Assembly (NCBI GenBank): GCA_041161475.1
Contig: JBEAUL010000046.1
Coordinates: forward strand, 1 to 13,770
Direction: 5' to 3'
Length of the DNA stretch: 13,770 bases
DNA from: JBEAUL01 sp041161475
Lineage (GTDB): Bacteria > Pseudomonadota > Gammaproteobacteria > UBA6186 > Azoamicaceae
Below, piece after piece: positions 1-7,103 of the stretch. The notes below the pieces were generated by a model that saw only the letters and a program-made list of their open reading frames with translations, was not told the DNA's origin and did not search any database. A program made the translations under genes and the position numbers. Within the stretch, counting starts at the first letter, position 1. Every line of letters begins with the position of its first letter.

Positions 1-47
1 CTGTGGTAGAGTTTTTATAAGGAATTTAATATTCGCATGAGGGATAT

Positions 48-710
48 ATGCAATCAAATGAACCAAAATATATTTTTGTTAATGGCGTAATGGAATTAAA
101 TCCAAATTATGGAGGCCAAAAGCAACAAACCACTGTTAAAGATCCAAGCAAAGCGCTCGCTGTCGTATCCTCGACTGCCGACATTGGGGCTGCAACCCAA
201 GCGCAGTATGAAGCAAGAGGAGAAAAAACACAGCTGTCTAACAGTACCGTAAGCTCAATGAAAATCATGCAAAGTCAGGTGTATTTAGGAGACTTTCAGT
301 GTGATGAAATTGATGGAGGAGAGGTATTAGATGGGTTAAGTAATGTGTTTGCAAAGTATGAAGTGCCAATTGGCTTGGTAAATAAGTTACAGGCTTTATC
401 CGAGTACCATCTTAATTTTATTATTGATGACAGCGGTTCAATGACAACTGTTCCGATGATGGGTGGGTTGGCCAGAAGAGAAGCCACGCCTTATATGCAG
501 TCAGGCAGGTCACAATATTTAAGTCGATGGGAAGAAGTCGAAGACAGAATACATGTGATGATAGACATGTTAGCCTATATCCCTTTTGATAAAATAACAA
601 TCGGTTTTTTAAACAAAAAAGACATACTAACCTTAGATCATAAAGGCATAAAGCCTGAGGCGTTTGCAAATAACGCGCATACAGAAATCAGCAAAATTTT
701 TAAAAAATAA
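48..710 (+). CDS. N-terminal vWA fragment upstream of the stop
   Basis: This is the 220-residue product expected if TAA 708-710 is obeyed. It holds an uncharacterised N-terminal region of about 115 residues without a signal peptide or membrane segment, then strand one of the vWA fold with the DDSGSM motif and the following helices. It stops just before the conserved TGGTP loop, so it lacks two of the three metal-binding loops and should not form a complete MIDAS site. GAGGG lies 4 bases before the ATG, a slightly short spacing. No upstream promoter can be judged because the window begins only 47 bases earlier. Confidence 0.55.
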   Translation: MQSNEPKYIFVNGVMELNPNYGGQKQQTTVKDPSKALAVVSSTADIGAATQAQYEARGEKTQLSNSTVSSMKIMQSQVYLGDFQCDEIDGGEVLDGLSNVFAKYEVPIGLVNKLQALSEYHLNFIIDDSGSMTTVPMMGGLARREATPYMQSGRSQYLSRWEEVEDRIHVMIDMLAYIPFDKITIGFLNKKDILTLDHKGIKPEAFANNAHTEISKIFKK

Positions 711-758
711 CCGACTGGAGGGACGCCACTATACAGAGCCTTAAACGAGGCATTTAAT

Positions 759-1427
759 GTGCGACGAGAATGCAATACCATTCATTATGTTTTTACAGAT
801 GGGCAACCCAGTGACCGATCTATCGAAGAAGTTGAGCAATTAATTTTAAACAGAGATACCAATAGACATGCTTTAAATTTAATGAGTTGTTCAGAGAATG
901 CACAAGATTGTGATTGGATGAAAGGCATTGAAGAAAAAGCAACCAGAACCTCTGAGATAGATGATTTTGCTAGCGAGAGAGAGGAGGTTTTTATCGATCA
1001 GGGACCGGCATTTCCTTTTACAAAGGGGCTCTGGTTAGTGTGTAACTTAGTTGCAGCTATTAATCCAGACGACTTAGATGCGATTGATGAAAAATCCCCT
1101 TTTACTAAAGGGACCTTAGATAACTTGTTGGGTAGAAGGACAACTTTACAGGAATATCAGCATTATTTTTCAAATCATCCCCATGCTAAAGAATACCAGC
1201 ATCAATATCAGGAATTTTGTCGAGAAGACATTCTCGCCAAAGATATTGTAAAAAAACAGGGGTTTGTTGCGTCGTACATCGCCCCATATATGCCCAGTAA
1301 TCCACTGAATTTTAGTCGGGGTTATGTTAACCAGCAGGGATATAGCAGTGGTATGGATACAAATATTTCTTCTGCGCCACCGCCACCGGCTTATCAGGAA
1401 GAAAAAAAATCAGGTTATTTTTATTAA
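759..1427 (+). CDS. C-terminal vWA fragment, possible re-initiation product
   Basis: This frame downstream of the nonsense codon could be translated separately from GTG 759, since GAGG at 746-749 lies 8 bases upstream. The product would start after the conserved TGGTPLYRAL segment and so lose the MIDAS threonine, keeping only the FTDGQPSD loop. The rest is mainly hydrophilic, rich in histidine, glutamine and tyrosine near 1150-1220, and ends in SAPPPPAY followed by a charged tail. A functional separate protein is unlikely. The fragment is listed because an automatic annotation would report it as its own gene. Confidence 0.35.
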   Translation: MRRECNTIHYVFTDGQPSDRSIEEVEQLILNRDTNRHALNLMSCSENAQDCDWMKGIEEKATRTSEIDDFASEREEVFIDQGPAFPFTKGLWLVCNLVAAINPDDLDAIDEKSPFTKGTLDNLLGRRTTLQEYQHYFSNHPHAKEYQHQYQEFCREDILAKDIVKKQGFVASYIAPYMPSNPLNFSRGYVNQQGYSSGMDTNISSAPPPPAYQEEKKSGYFY

Positions 1428-1438
1428 GGATTGAAATA

Positions 1439-1466
1439 ACAGGTATAACCATGTGGTTATACCTGT
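1439..1466. terminator. Bidirectional stem-loop between convergent genes
   Basis: ACAGGTATAACC and GGTTATACCTGT form a perfect 12-bp inverted repeat around the loop ATGT. It lies 11 bases after the vWA stop and 11 bases after the HU stop on the other strand. Each side is T-rich rather than a strict T-run (ATTTCTCTTTA on the + side), so it is a reasonable but not ideal intrinsic terminator for both genes. Confidence 0.65.
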
Positions 1467-1477
1467 CTGATTTCTCT

Positions 1478-1885
1478 TTATACCATTTCTTTTAGTTTTT
1501 TGAGTGCGCGAATTTTAATGGCGCGACGAGCAGGTTTTGCTTTAAAAATGGTGGGTTCGCCTGTAAAAGGATTAATGCCTTTACGCGCTTTGGTAGCGGG
1601 TTTGTGTTGAATTACCATTTTTAATAAACCAGGAAGGGTAAAAGAGCCTGGACCTTTGCTGGTTACATGGGCTGTAATAACATCTTCTAACGACTCGAAT
1701 ACAGAGATTACTTGCTTCCGTTGTAGACCCGTTTTTTCCGTAATGGAAGCAATCAGTTGCGATTTGCTAAAAGGTTTAGAAACAGAGATAGACTTTTTCT
1801 TTACTACTTTAAGGGCAGGTTTTTTAGCTTTGGTGGTTTTTTTTGCTTTTACAGCGGTAACGCGTTTTTTAGATTTGGTGGCCAT
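1478..1885 (-). CDS. HU-family DNA-binding protein with lysine-rich N-terminal tail
   Basis: This 135-residue protein has two parts. Residues 1-32 form a low-complexity tail of lysine, alanine, threonine and valine resembling histone H1-type tails. Residues 37-135 are an HU/IHF fold: a helical dimerisation part (KSQLIASITEKTG onward), a glycine turn (GPGSFTLPGLLKM) and the DNA-binding arm with the hallmark INPFTGEP around 104-111, closing with KIRALKKLKE. Ordinary HU is about 90 residues, so the tail accounts for the extra length. By family it should bend and compact DNA in the nucleoid; the tail probably adds nonspecific DNA contacts (inference). AAGGAG at 1895-1900 lies 9 bases before the ATG. 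The gene has its own likely promoter and faces the vWA gene across a stem-loop. Confidence 0.93.
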   Translation of the reverse strand: MATKSKKRVTAVKAKKTTKAKKPALKVVKKKSISVSKPFSKSQLIASITEKTGLQRKQVISVFESLEDVITAHVTSKGPGSFTLPGLLKMVIQHKPATKARKGINPFTGEPTIFKAKPARRAIKIRALKKLKEMV

Positions 1886-1949
1886 TAATGCATACTCCTT
1901 TTACATGAAACACAGTGGAATCGTACGAATCCTACGTTTAGAAACTTTG

Positions 1950-1978
1950 ATGATACAACAAAAAATAATAATGCACAA
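1950..1978 (-). promoter_or_regulatory. Putative sigma70 promoter of the HU-family gene
   Basis: On the minus strand TTGTGC (1973-1978) and TATCAT (1950-1955) are separated by 17 bases. The -10 matches consensus at five of six positions, the -35 at three. Its -35 end touches a weak 7-bp inverted repeat (AAATACC/GGTATTT, 1977-1999) just after the glycerate kinase stop, which may act as that gene's terminator. Confidence 0.45.
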
Positions 1979-2001
1979 ATACCCATAAAATCGGTATTTC
2001 C

Positions 2002-3141
2002 TTATTGTTTACTGAAAGCATTGAGTAAGCGACCCAGTTGCTCACTTAAATGTTGCATTTCTAGCTGTCCTCTTGTTAATGCGGTTTTTTTCGACATAGG
2101 GCCATTGGTTAAGCTAAAAACCGCTGTAATACCGGTTGCATTTAATTGTTCAGGACCGAGGGTATTTTTACCAACAAGCGCAATCACGGGCTTTGCTTCT
2201 TTTTTTGCAAGGGTTGCGATTTTTATGGGTGCTTTTCCGGACAAAGATTGGGCATCTAACGATCCTTCAGACACAATGACACAGTCTACGGTTTTGATGA
2301 TGTTTGCCATATCCAGTTTGTTTAAAATCCACTCTGCTCCTGACATAAGCTTGGCATTGAGCAATGCATGAAAACCGGCACCCGCACCCCCTGCGGCACC
2401 AGTCCCAGGAATATGTTGAATGGCTTGCTGTGTATAATTGTCCAATACATGGCCGTAGTGGGTAAAGGCTTGTTTTATCTGTGCGCATTCTCTGGAGGTT
2501 GCACCTTTTTGTTTTGCGTATAGAATCGCGCCACGATGACCTGTAAGGGGGCTATTGACGTCATACAAAACAGTTATCTCTGGATAGCGTTTAAACGAAC
2601 TGTGCTTGTCTTCAACAATCTGGTCGAGTTCCAATAAGCCTCGTGCATTGGGTTCAATGGTCTTACCTGTTTTATTTAAAAAATGAAAGCCCAGTTGTGA
2701 TAACGCACCTATGCCACCATCACAGGTTGCACTTCCACCTAATCCAATAATAAAACGAGTGGCCCCTTGTGCTTCTGCATGGCGCATTAATTCACCAATA
2801 CCCGTTGACTGTGCCGTTAAGGCATCCTGTTCTGTTGCAGGTAAGCCGTGTAATCCAGCGCCTTGAGCCCATTCAATGACAGCAGTTTCTTCACGTGCAA
2901 TAAAGCCATAACGAGCCAATATGGGCTTACCCCTTGGTCCGGTCACTGTTTTGGTTTTTTGTTGCATATACGGAAAAACCTGTGCAATGGTTGCTAAGAA
3001 TCCTTCGCCCCCATCAGACATGGGTATTTTGATGCATTCTACTGTTGATAAAGCAGCATGCAATCCCGCTTCGATACAGTTTGCTGCATCAACAGCACTC
3101 AAAGACCCTTTTAAGGTGTCAGGGGCGATCAAAATGCGCAT
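2002..3141 (-). CDS. Glycerate kinase (GarK/GlxK family)
   Basis: The enzyme phosphorylates D-glycerate with ATP, feeding glycerate into lower glycolysis; members of this family generally form 2-phosphoglycerate. The 379-residue product starts MRILIAPDTLKGSLSA, the typical family N-terminus. Conserved motifs follow: DGGEG near 43-47, GLGGSATCDGG near 133-143 (the family usually has N where this has C), the VNSPLTG segment near 195-201, GTGAAGGAGAG near 246-256, and EGSLDAQSLSGKAP near 292-305. A longer frame begins at TTG 3180 and has a passable AAAGG, but the ATG at 3141 matches the family. The start overlaps the 3' end of the aminotransferase gene by 23 bases and has only a weak ribosome site, so translational coupling is likely. 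The E. coli gene name (garK or glxK) cannot be chosen with confidence. Confidence 0.93.
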   Translation of the reverse strand: MRILIAPDTLKGSLSAVDAANCIEAGLHAALSTVECIKIPMSDGGEGFLATIAQVFPYMQQKTKTVTGPRGKPILARYGFIAREETAVIEWAQGAGLHGLPATEQDALTAQSTGIGELMRHAEAQGATRFIIGLGGSATCDGGIGALSQLGFHFLNKTGKTIEPNARGLLELDQIVEDKHSSFKRYPEITVLYDVNSPLTGHRGAILYAKQKGATSRECAQIKQAFTHYGHVLDNYTQQAIQHIPGTGAAGGAGAGFHALLNAKLMSGAEWILNKLDMANIIKTVDCVIVSEGSLDAQSLSGKAPIKIATLAKKEAKPVIALVGKNTLGPEQLNATGITAVFSLTNGPMSKKTALTRGQLEMQHLSEQLGRLLNAFSKQ

Positions 3142-4432
3142 AATCTTTAAAGAAGGCTTGAAAGCCTGAGGTATCTGCAAATGCTGCCTTTAATCGATGG
3201 ATTCCTTCGATAAGACTCGCTTCTTTTGTAGCTGTAGACAAGCGAATATAAGACTCATTGGCTACGCCTATTTTGCCAAAAGACTCTCTGTCCATGATAG
3301 CAACATGGTGCGCGTAGAGCGCAAAGAGTTGCAACACTTTGGTAGGAGAGGGAGGATTGGTGGGATTAGCCGCCTGTAATTCGGCCGAAGACAAATCCAA
3401 AATCCCTAAGTTTTGTAAACATTTTTCAATGTTGGGAAACAGATAAAAAGTGGCTTGTGGTACATGGCAGTGCAATCCTGGGATGGTCTTAAGCGCGCTA
3501 ATGGCCGTATCTCGCCTTTGTTGAAAAGAGGAGACCATCGATTGAATAAACGAGATGCTCTTAGGATTTTCGAGCGCAACACGGGCCCCTTCTTGGTTAT
3601 AAGGGGGGATACAAGAAAAATAATTGATGTTTAAATTTTTAAATACCAAGGCTTCTTCGATGGTAGGAAAAATAGCATAGCCTACTCTGCCACCTGTCCA
3701 AGCAAAGCTCTTAGAAAAGCCACTGCTAATAATCGTGATTTTTTCCATGCCGGGAATACTGGCAATGGAATGGTGTTTATTGCCTTCGAAAAGAATATCT
3801 TCATAAATTTCATCAGAATAGACGCGTACTTCGGGGCCACATTTTTTTAAAATAACATCGCTAAAGCCTTCTAAAGCGGCGCGTGTAATGGTGCCTCCGG
3901 TTGGATTGGAGGGAAAATTTAAAAAAATTAATTTTGTTTTAGGGGTAATCAGTTCGGCCAATTGCTCGCTTGAAAAAGAAAATCCCTGGGATTCAGAGAG
4001 TTTTAGTGGCACAGGCGTTGCGCCAACATAACGCACAAAGGATTCAAAAATAGGGTACCCTGGGCTAGGATAAATAACTTCATCCCCCGGGTTGCAGTAT
4101 GCTTGCTGACTGAACCCTATACATGTTTTTGCACCGGGAAACACCACGACTTGATCGGGTGAATAACGAACCCCCCGTGTTTTGTAGACATGTTCCACAA
4201 TAGCAACTCGAAGGCTAATAATGCCTTGTGGATCGCAATATTTGGTATTATCGATATCTAGCTGGTGTTTGATTTCATCGATAATCCAAGCAGGGACAGG
4301 AAAATCAGGTTGCCCTAAATTAAGTGGCGCAACTATTTTACCTGAGGCTTCTGCACGGGCAATATGACGCCCAATTTTAAAAGCATTTTCGCTTGCTAAC
4401 TGTGACAGTGAGTGTGCGTACAAGCCGGTCAT
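3119..4432 (-). CDS. PLP-dependent class I aminotransferase
   Basis: This 437-residue fold-type I aminotransferase resembles the aspartate aminotransferase group. Recognisable in order: LNLGQPDF (38-44) at the substrate side, FPSNPTGG with N176, YSDEIYEDI with D207 (contacts the pyridine nitrogen) and Y210, SGFSKSFAWTGGRVGYA with the Schiff-base lysine K241 and phosphate-binding R249, and YIRLSTA with the substrate carboxylate-binding arginine R397. All catalytic positions are intact. It is longer than the usual 390-400 residues, partly through an insert near 345-365 (AANPTNPPSPT). GGGAG lies 8 bases before the ATG. It is the first gene of a pair with glycerate kinase, so a role in serine, glyoxylate or hydroxypyruvate metabolism is possible, but the amino donor and acceptor cannot be read from sequence. 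Confidence 0.92.
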   Translation of the reverse strand: MTGLYAHSLSQLASENAFKIGRHIARAEASGKIVAPLNLGQPDFPVPAWIIDEIKHQLDIDNTKYCDPQGIISLRVAIVEHVYKTRGVRYSPDQVVVFPGAKTCIGFSQQAYCNPGDEVIYPSPGYPIFESFVRYVGATPVPLKLSESQGFSFSSEQLAELITPKTKLIFLNFPSNPTGGTITRAALEGFSDVILKKCGPEVRVYSDEIYEDILFEGNKHHSIASIPGMEKITIISSGFSKSFAWTGGRVGYAIFPTIEEALVFKNLNINYFSCIPPYNQEGARVALENPKSISFIQSMVSSFQQRRDTAISALKTIPGLHCHVPQATFYLFPNIEKCLQNLGILDLSSAELQAANPTNPPSPTKVLQLFALYAHHVAIMDRESFGKIGVANESYIRLSTATKEASLIEGIHRLKAAFADTSGFQAFFKDYAHFDRP

Positions 4433-4462
4433 AAACTGATCTCCCGTTGTGAATGCCTTTTT

Positions 4463-4490
4463 ATTATACTGTGCTTTTGCTTCTGCACAA
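4463..4490 (-). promoter_or_regulatory. Putative promoter of the aminotransferase-glycerate kinase operon
   Basis: On the minus strand TTGTGC (4485-4490), a 16-base spacer and a perfect TATAAT (4463-4468) lie about 30 bases before the ATG at 4432. The same -35 hexamer occurs in the putative HU promoter. It sits in the 71-base gap after the vgrG stop, where I see no convincing terminator, so some readthrough from vgrG is possible. Confidence 0.55.
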
Positions 4491-4503
4491 CAGCAAGTAA
4501 GGC

Positions 4504-6588
4504 TTATCCTCTGCGTTGTGCGCCAATAAAGACAACTGATTTTCCTGTCAATACAATTTCCGTAGGGCTTTTAATGTGAATATTGCCATTTTTAAAGACA
4601 ATTTTCGCACCAGCGTTTTGTAAAGTGAGTGTATCACGGGCGTTGAATGTAATGGTCTTTGCCCTAATGTCTACAGCCTGATTTGCTGTTAGGGTCACCT
4701 GGTTACTTTTGCCTGATTCACCCGAACATCTTAAAGACTTTGTTTCAAGAACAATATGCTGATTGGCGCTGACCAACAATTCAGAAGCTTTAAACTGCAT
4801 AAAGGTGGCTTTAACAAAGAAATGGCCAGAGGTTTGCCAATCTATGTGTTGTTTAGCGACTAAGGAATAGGCATCTTGTAGAATAGACTCGTAACCCGTT
4901 GCCTGAATAGAGAGGGTGTGGGCTGTTTTCCAACGAATATCGTGCCCTGCATGCATATGGATACTGCCTGTCTCGGTTTTAAGCGTAATGCCTGGATTAT
5001 CAGTATTTGCATTTAACTTAAGCATCTCTGTTTTATCTGGTGTAGCCAAATGAATAGAGGCCTGTTCTGGCGTGTCATTTAAGCACCATTCGTGACCACC
5101 AGCGGTGCGTACAAGTGCCTGCTGATGGTTTTTTTCGTTGACAACTGCAGGGCTTGCCAACGCACCCAGTATGATGGGGCAATGGATATTGCCATGTAAA
5201 AATCCAATTTCAACCTCTGTGCCCTGTCTATTCGGAAAATGCATGCCAGCCAAACCATTGCCTGCAGTACCCATTAATTGGGTAAACCGTGTTGATGGAC
5301 TGGCCATACCGATTGGATTACGATCGCTGGTATCAAAAGGATATCGAAAGCGGTAGTGTCCCGTTTGATCAACCGCCCCTGCATCTGACGATGTGTCGAT
5401 AGATTCTAGTTTTCCTCGTATAGGCGGCTGGAGTAGCGGGGGGTAACCATCGTATTTTTTAAATGAAATGTCCTCGGGTATTAACAAGAGGCGAGCTGTA
5501 TAGCATCTGTTTGATGAGGGTCTGTTATGTTTGGGTCGATCCCCCAACTGTGTTGCAGAGTCGTTTCCTCTGTGTTCAATATCGACAATGATGTAGGTTT
5601 GATTCAATGCCAATACAGGATGATCACAAATAGCAATGGCATCACCTGGTTGTAAACCCATCATCGTTGTAGAAGCGACTGTCACTAAGCGTTGCCAATC
5701 AATACTGTCTTGCCTTACCTTTGCCAATAAGATCCCTTCTTGTTCGCTTGAAAATCCCAGGCCATGCGAATGGATACCCCTCCCTTGCTTAGACAGACCC
5801 GCCATTTTTTTCGCTTGTTTTCTCATCACCCAGGCATCTTTAGGGCTTGCTGGATTATATTCTGAATACACAGTGGCGTTTGGTAATACCTGACTTGAGG
5901 TACTGACTTCAAATAAAGACTGATCTGCTTGCGTAAAGCTTAGGGATACGGGTATACGTTTGCCGAAAGTATCTGTTAATAATAATTGATGGCGATCTTT
6001 TGTTTGCATAAAATAAAAAAATATCCCATATCGCCGGAGTAAACGCTCAAGATGCGCTAAATCATTTTCATTCTGTTGAATCCAACAGGCCACTTTAGGG
6101 TAATGTTTGGTTAAAGCAAAATCATAAAGCCCATGTTGGCCTCGTTGCCAACCGTATTGGGATAGACAGGCGTCAATGATTTCAGGAACCGTTTTATCGA
6201 TAAAGACCCTGGAGCGAGGCTTTTGTGTTAAGGGATGTAAGGGAGAGCTAAGCGTTAAACGGTAACGATGTCCATCTGGAGTTGTGGGTAAGCACACAAT
6301 CGTGGACAAATACCCATGAAATACGCTGTCACCGCAAGTCAATAAGGCGATTTGTTCCAATAATTGGGATGGTTTGACAGAGACAGTGGTTTGTATTTCT
6401 AATCCAAAGGCATAATGCTCGCTCAACCCATGTTGGCCACATCGATTGGCATACTCAAAGCCATGATAAATGTTGTTGTGCGTATGCCAACGTGTTTTTA
6501 CCAGGCTTTCAAAGGAAAGCACCCGAAATTCGCCTGTTTTATCTAACAAATTGGATAATGCCGGTACCGTTAGCGAAAAAGTGGACAC
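4504..6588 (-). CDS. vgrG: VgrG-type spike protein (type VI secretion)
   Basis: VgrG trimers form the membrane-puncturing tip of the type VI secretion tail, equivalent to phage gp27 plus gp5. This 694-residue product has a gp27-like base (about 1-370), with a family pattern in RYRLTLSSPLHPL and SRVFIDKTVPEIIDACLSQYGW-like sequence. An OB-fold region follows (about 390-480), with GHYRFRYPF, a GTAGNGLAGMHFPNRQGTEV stretch and FLHGNIHCPIILGALASP. The last 200 residues are alternating beta strands typical of the needle and end in GAQRRG, with no fused effector domain. The start is taken as GTG 6588, 11 bases after the thioesterase stop, where STFSLTVP begins the fold. The longest frame opens at TTG 6666, inside the thioesterase gene, and encodes an unrelated cysteine-rich leader. 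No other secretion genes are in the window. The N-terminal part is divergent. Confidence 0.88.
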   Translation of the reverse strand: MSTFSLTVPALSNLLDKTGEFRVLSFESLVKTRWHTHNNIYHGFEYANRCGQHGLSEHYAFGLEIQTTVSVKPSQLLEQIALLTCGDSVFHGYLSTIVCLPTTPDGHRYRLTLSSPLHPLTQKPRSRVFIDKTVPEIIDACLSQYGWQRGQHGLYDFALTKHYPKVACWIQQNENDLAHLERLLRRYGIFFYFMQTKDRHQLLLTDTFGKRIPVSLSFTQADQSLFEVSTSSQVLPNATVYSEYNPASPKDAWVMRKQAKKMAGLSKQGRGIHSHGLGFSSEQEGILLAKVRQDSIDWQRLVTVASTTMMGLQPGDAIAICDHPVLALNQTYIIVDIEHRGNDSATQLGDRPKHNRPSSNRCYTARLLLIPEDISFKKYDGYPPLLQPPIRGKLESIDTSSDAGAVDQTGHYRFRYPFDTSDRNPIGMASPSTRFTQLMGTAGNGLAGMHFPNRQGTEVEIGFLHGNIHCPIILGALASPAVVNEKNHQQALVRTAGGHEWCLNDTPEQASIHLATPDKTEMLKLNANTDNPGITLKTETGSIHMHAGHDIRWKTAHTLSIQATGYESILQDAYSLVAKQHIDWQTSGHFFVKATFMQFKASELLVSANQHIVLETKSLRCSGESGKSNQVTLTANQAVDIRAKTITFNARDTLTLQNAGAKIVFKNGNIHIKSPTEIVLTGKSVVFIGAQRRG

Positions 6589-6599
6589 ATTAAATCCAA

Positions 6600-7091
6600 T
6601 TACCAGCGATGATAAGCAGGATGCCCAGGTTTCACCGCAACAAAGTGACCCACACAGCTGGCACAAACACGGTTGTCGGGACCGAACAAACTTGCTTTTA
6701 CGGTAATCACGTCTGACAGTGTCAAGGGTTTACCTAAGGGTTCGATTTGTGAATATAGCCTAATAGGCTCTTTCGAAGGCGTGGGGCGTTTAAGACTGAC
6801 ATGAAAATCTGCGGTAACAGTGCAGGGGGGGGTTGGTAAGCCAAGCGTTGTCATTAAATACCAGGCTGCTGTCCAATTAGAATGACAATCTAAGAGTGCG
6901 CCAATAATACCACCATTTAAGACGCCTGGAAAAGCCTCGTGCTGTGGTTTAGGAGTCCAGGTTGCAGTTAATCCCAATGGATTGTTATCGTCGATAAAGC
7001 TTCTGAGTTTGAGTCCGTGGATATTTGCAGGACCACAACCAAAGCAGGCATTTTTAGGGGCATATTGTTCTTGCAAACAGTCATGGGACAT
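6600..7091 (-). CDS. PaaI-like hotdog-fold thioesterase
   Basis: This 163-residue protein belongs to the PaaI/hotdog acyl-CoA thioesterase group. Visible are an N-terminal NACFGCGPANIHGLKL segment (14-29) typical of one PaaI subgroup, the long hotdog helix in PGVLNGGIIGALLDCHS (55-71) with the likely catalytic D69, and the TADFHVSLKRPTP strand (93-105). The acyl-CoA substrate is not predictable. The ATG at 7091 is preceded by AAAGGA at 6 bases, whereas the longer frame uses a TTG at 7112 with no ribosome site. Its ribosome site overlaps the uvrD stop codon, so it is probably translated by coupling to uvrD, and vgrG begins 11 bases after its own stop. A functional link between the three is not obvious. 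Confidence 0.87.
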   Translation of the reverse strand: MSHDCLQEQYAPKNACFGCGPANIHGLKLRSFIDDNNPLGLTATWTPKPQHEAFPGVLNGGIIGALLDCHSNWTAAWYLMTTLGLPTPPCTVTADFHVSLKRPTPSKEPIRLYSQIEPLGKPLTLSDVITVKASLFGPDNRVCASCVGHFVAVKPGHPAYHRW

Positions 7092-7097
7092 AGGGGT

Positions 7098-7103
7098 TCC
7101 TTT
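7098..7103 (-). promoter_or_regulatory. Ribosome-binding site that decides the thioesterase start
   Basis: AAAGGA lies 6 bases before ATG 7091 and shares bases with the uvrD stop codon TAA (7102-7104). Ribosomes finishing uvrD would be placed directly at this start. It argues against the TTG at 7112, which overlaps the end of uvrD. Confidence 0.75.

Larger units (their letters stand above)
48..1427 (+). pseudogene. vWA-domain protein gene interrupted by an in-frame TAA
   Basis: Reading straight through TAA 708-710 gives one 459-codon frame with a single von Willebrand factor A fold. Upstream of the stop is the first metal-site (MIDAS) motif, IIDDSGSM, around residues 125-132 (D127, S129, S131). 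Directly after the stop come PTGGTPLYRAL, supplying the MIDAS threonine (about T226), and then YVFTDGQPSD with the third motif aspartate (about D251). Both halves lie in the same frame, so one nonsense change explains the break rather than a shift in frame. The tail ends in a proline run followed by acidic and lysine residues. GAGGG at 39-43 precedes the ATG. vWA domains usually bind protein ligands through a metal ion; no partner gene is visible. The stretch is visibly more AT-rich than its neighbours. It could be a recent pseudogene, a readthrough gene or a sequencing error; the specific function is unknown. Confidence 0.75.

Noticed and set aside
700..712. Programmed frameshift at the A-run before TAA 708-710
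   Set aside because: Both sides are in the same frame, so a shift would move translation out of the conserved TGGTPLYRAL frame; only readthrough or nonsense fits.
6589..6666. TTG-initiated extension giving VgrG a cysteine-rich N-terminus
   Set aside because: It overlaps the thioesterase coding end by 67 bases and does not resemble VgrG; GTG 6588 fits the operon spacing and the fold.
6470..6706. 78-codon frame on the + strand opposite the vgrG/thioesterase junction
   Set aside because: It is a shadow of two well-supported minus-strand genes and has no ribosome site or motif.
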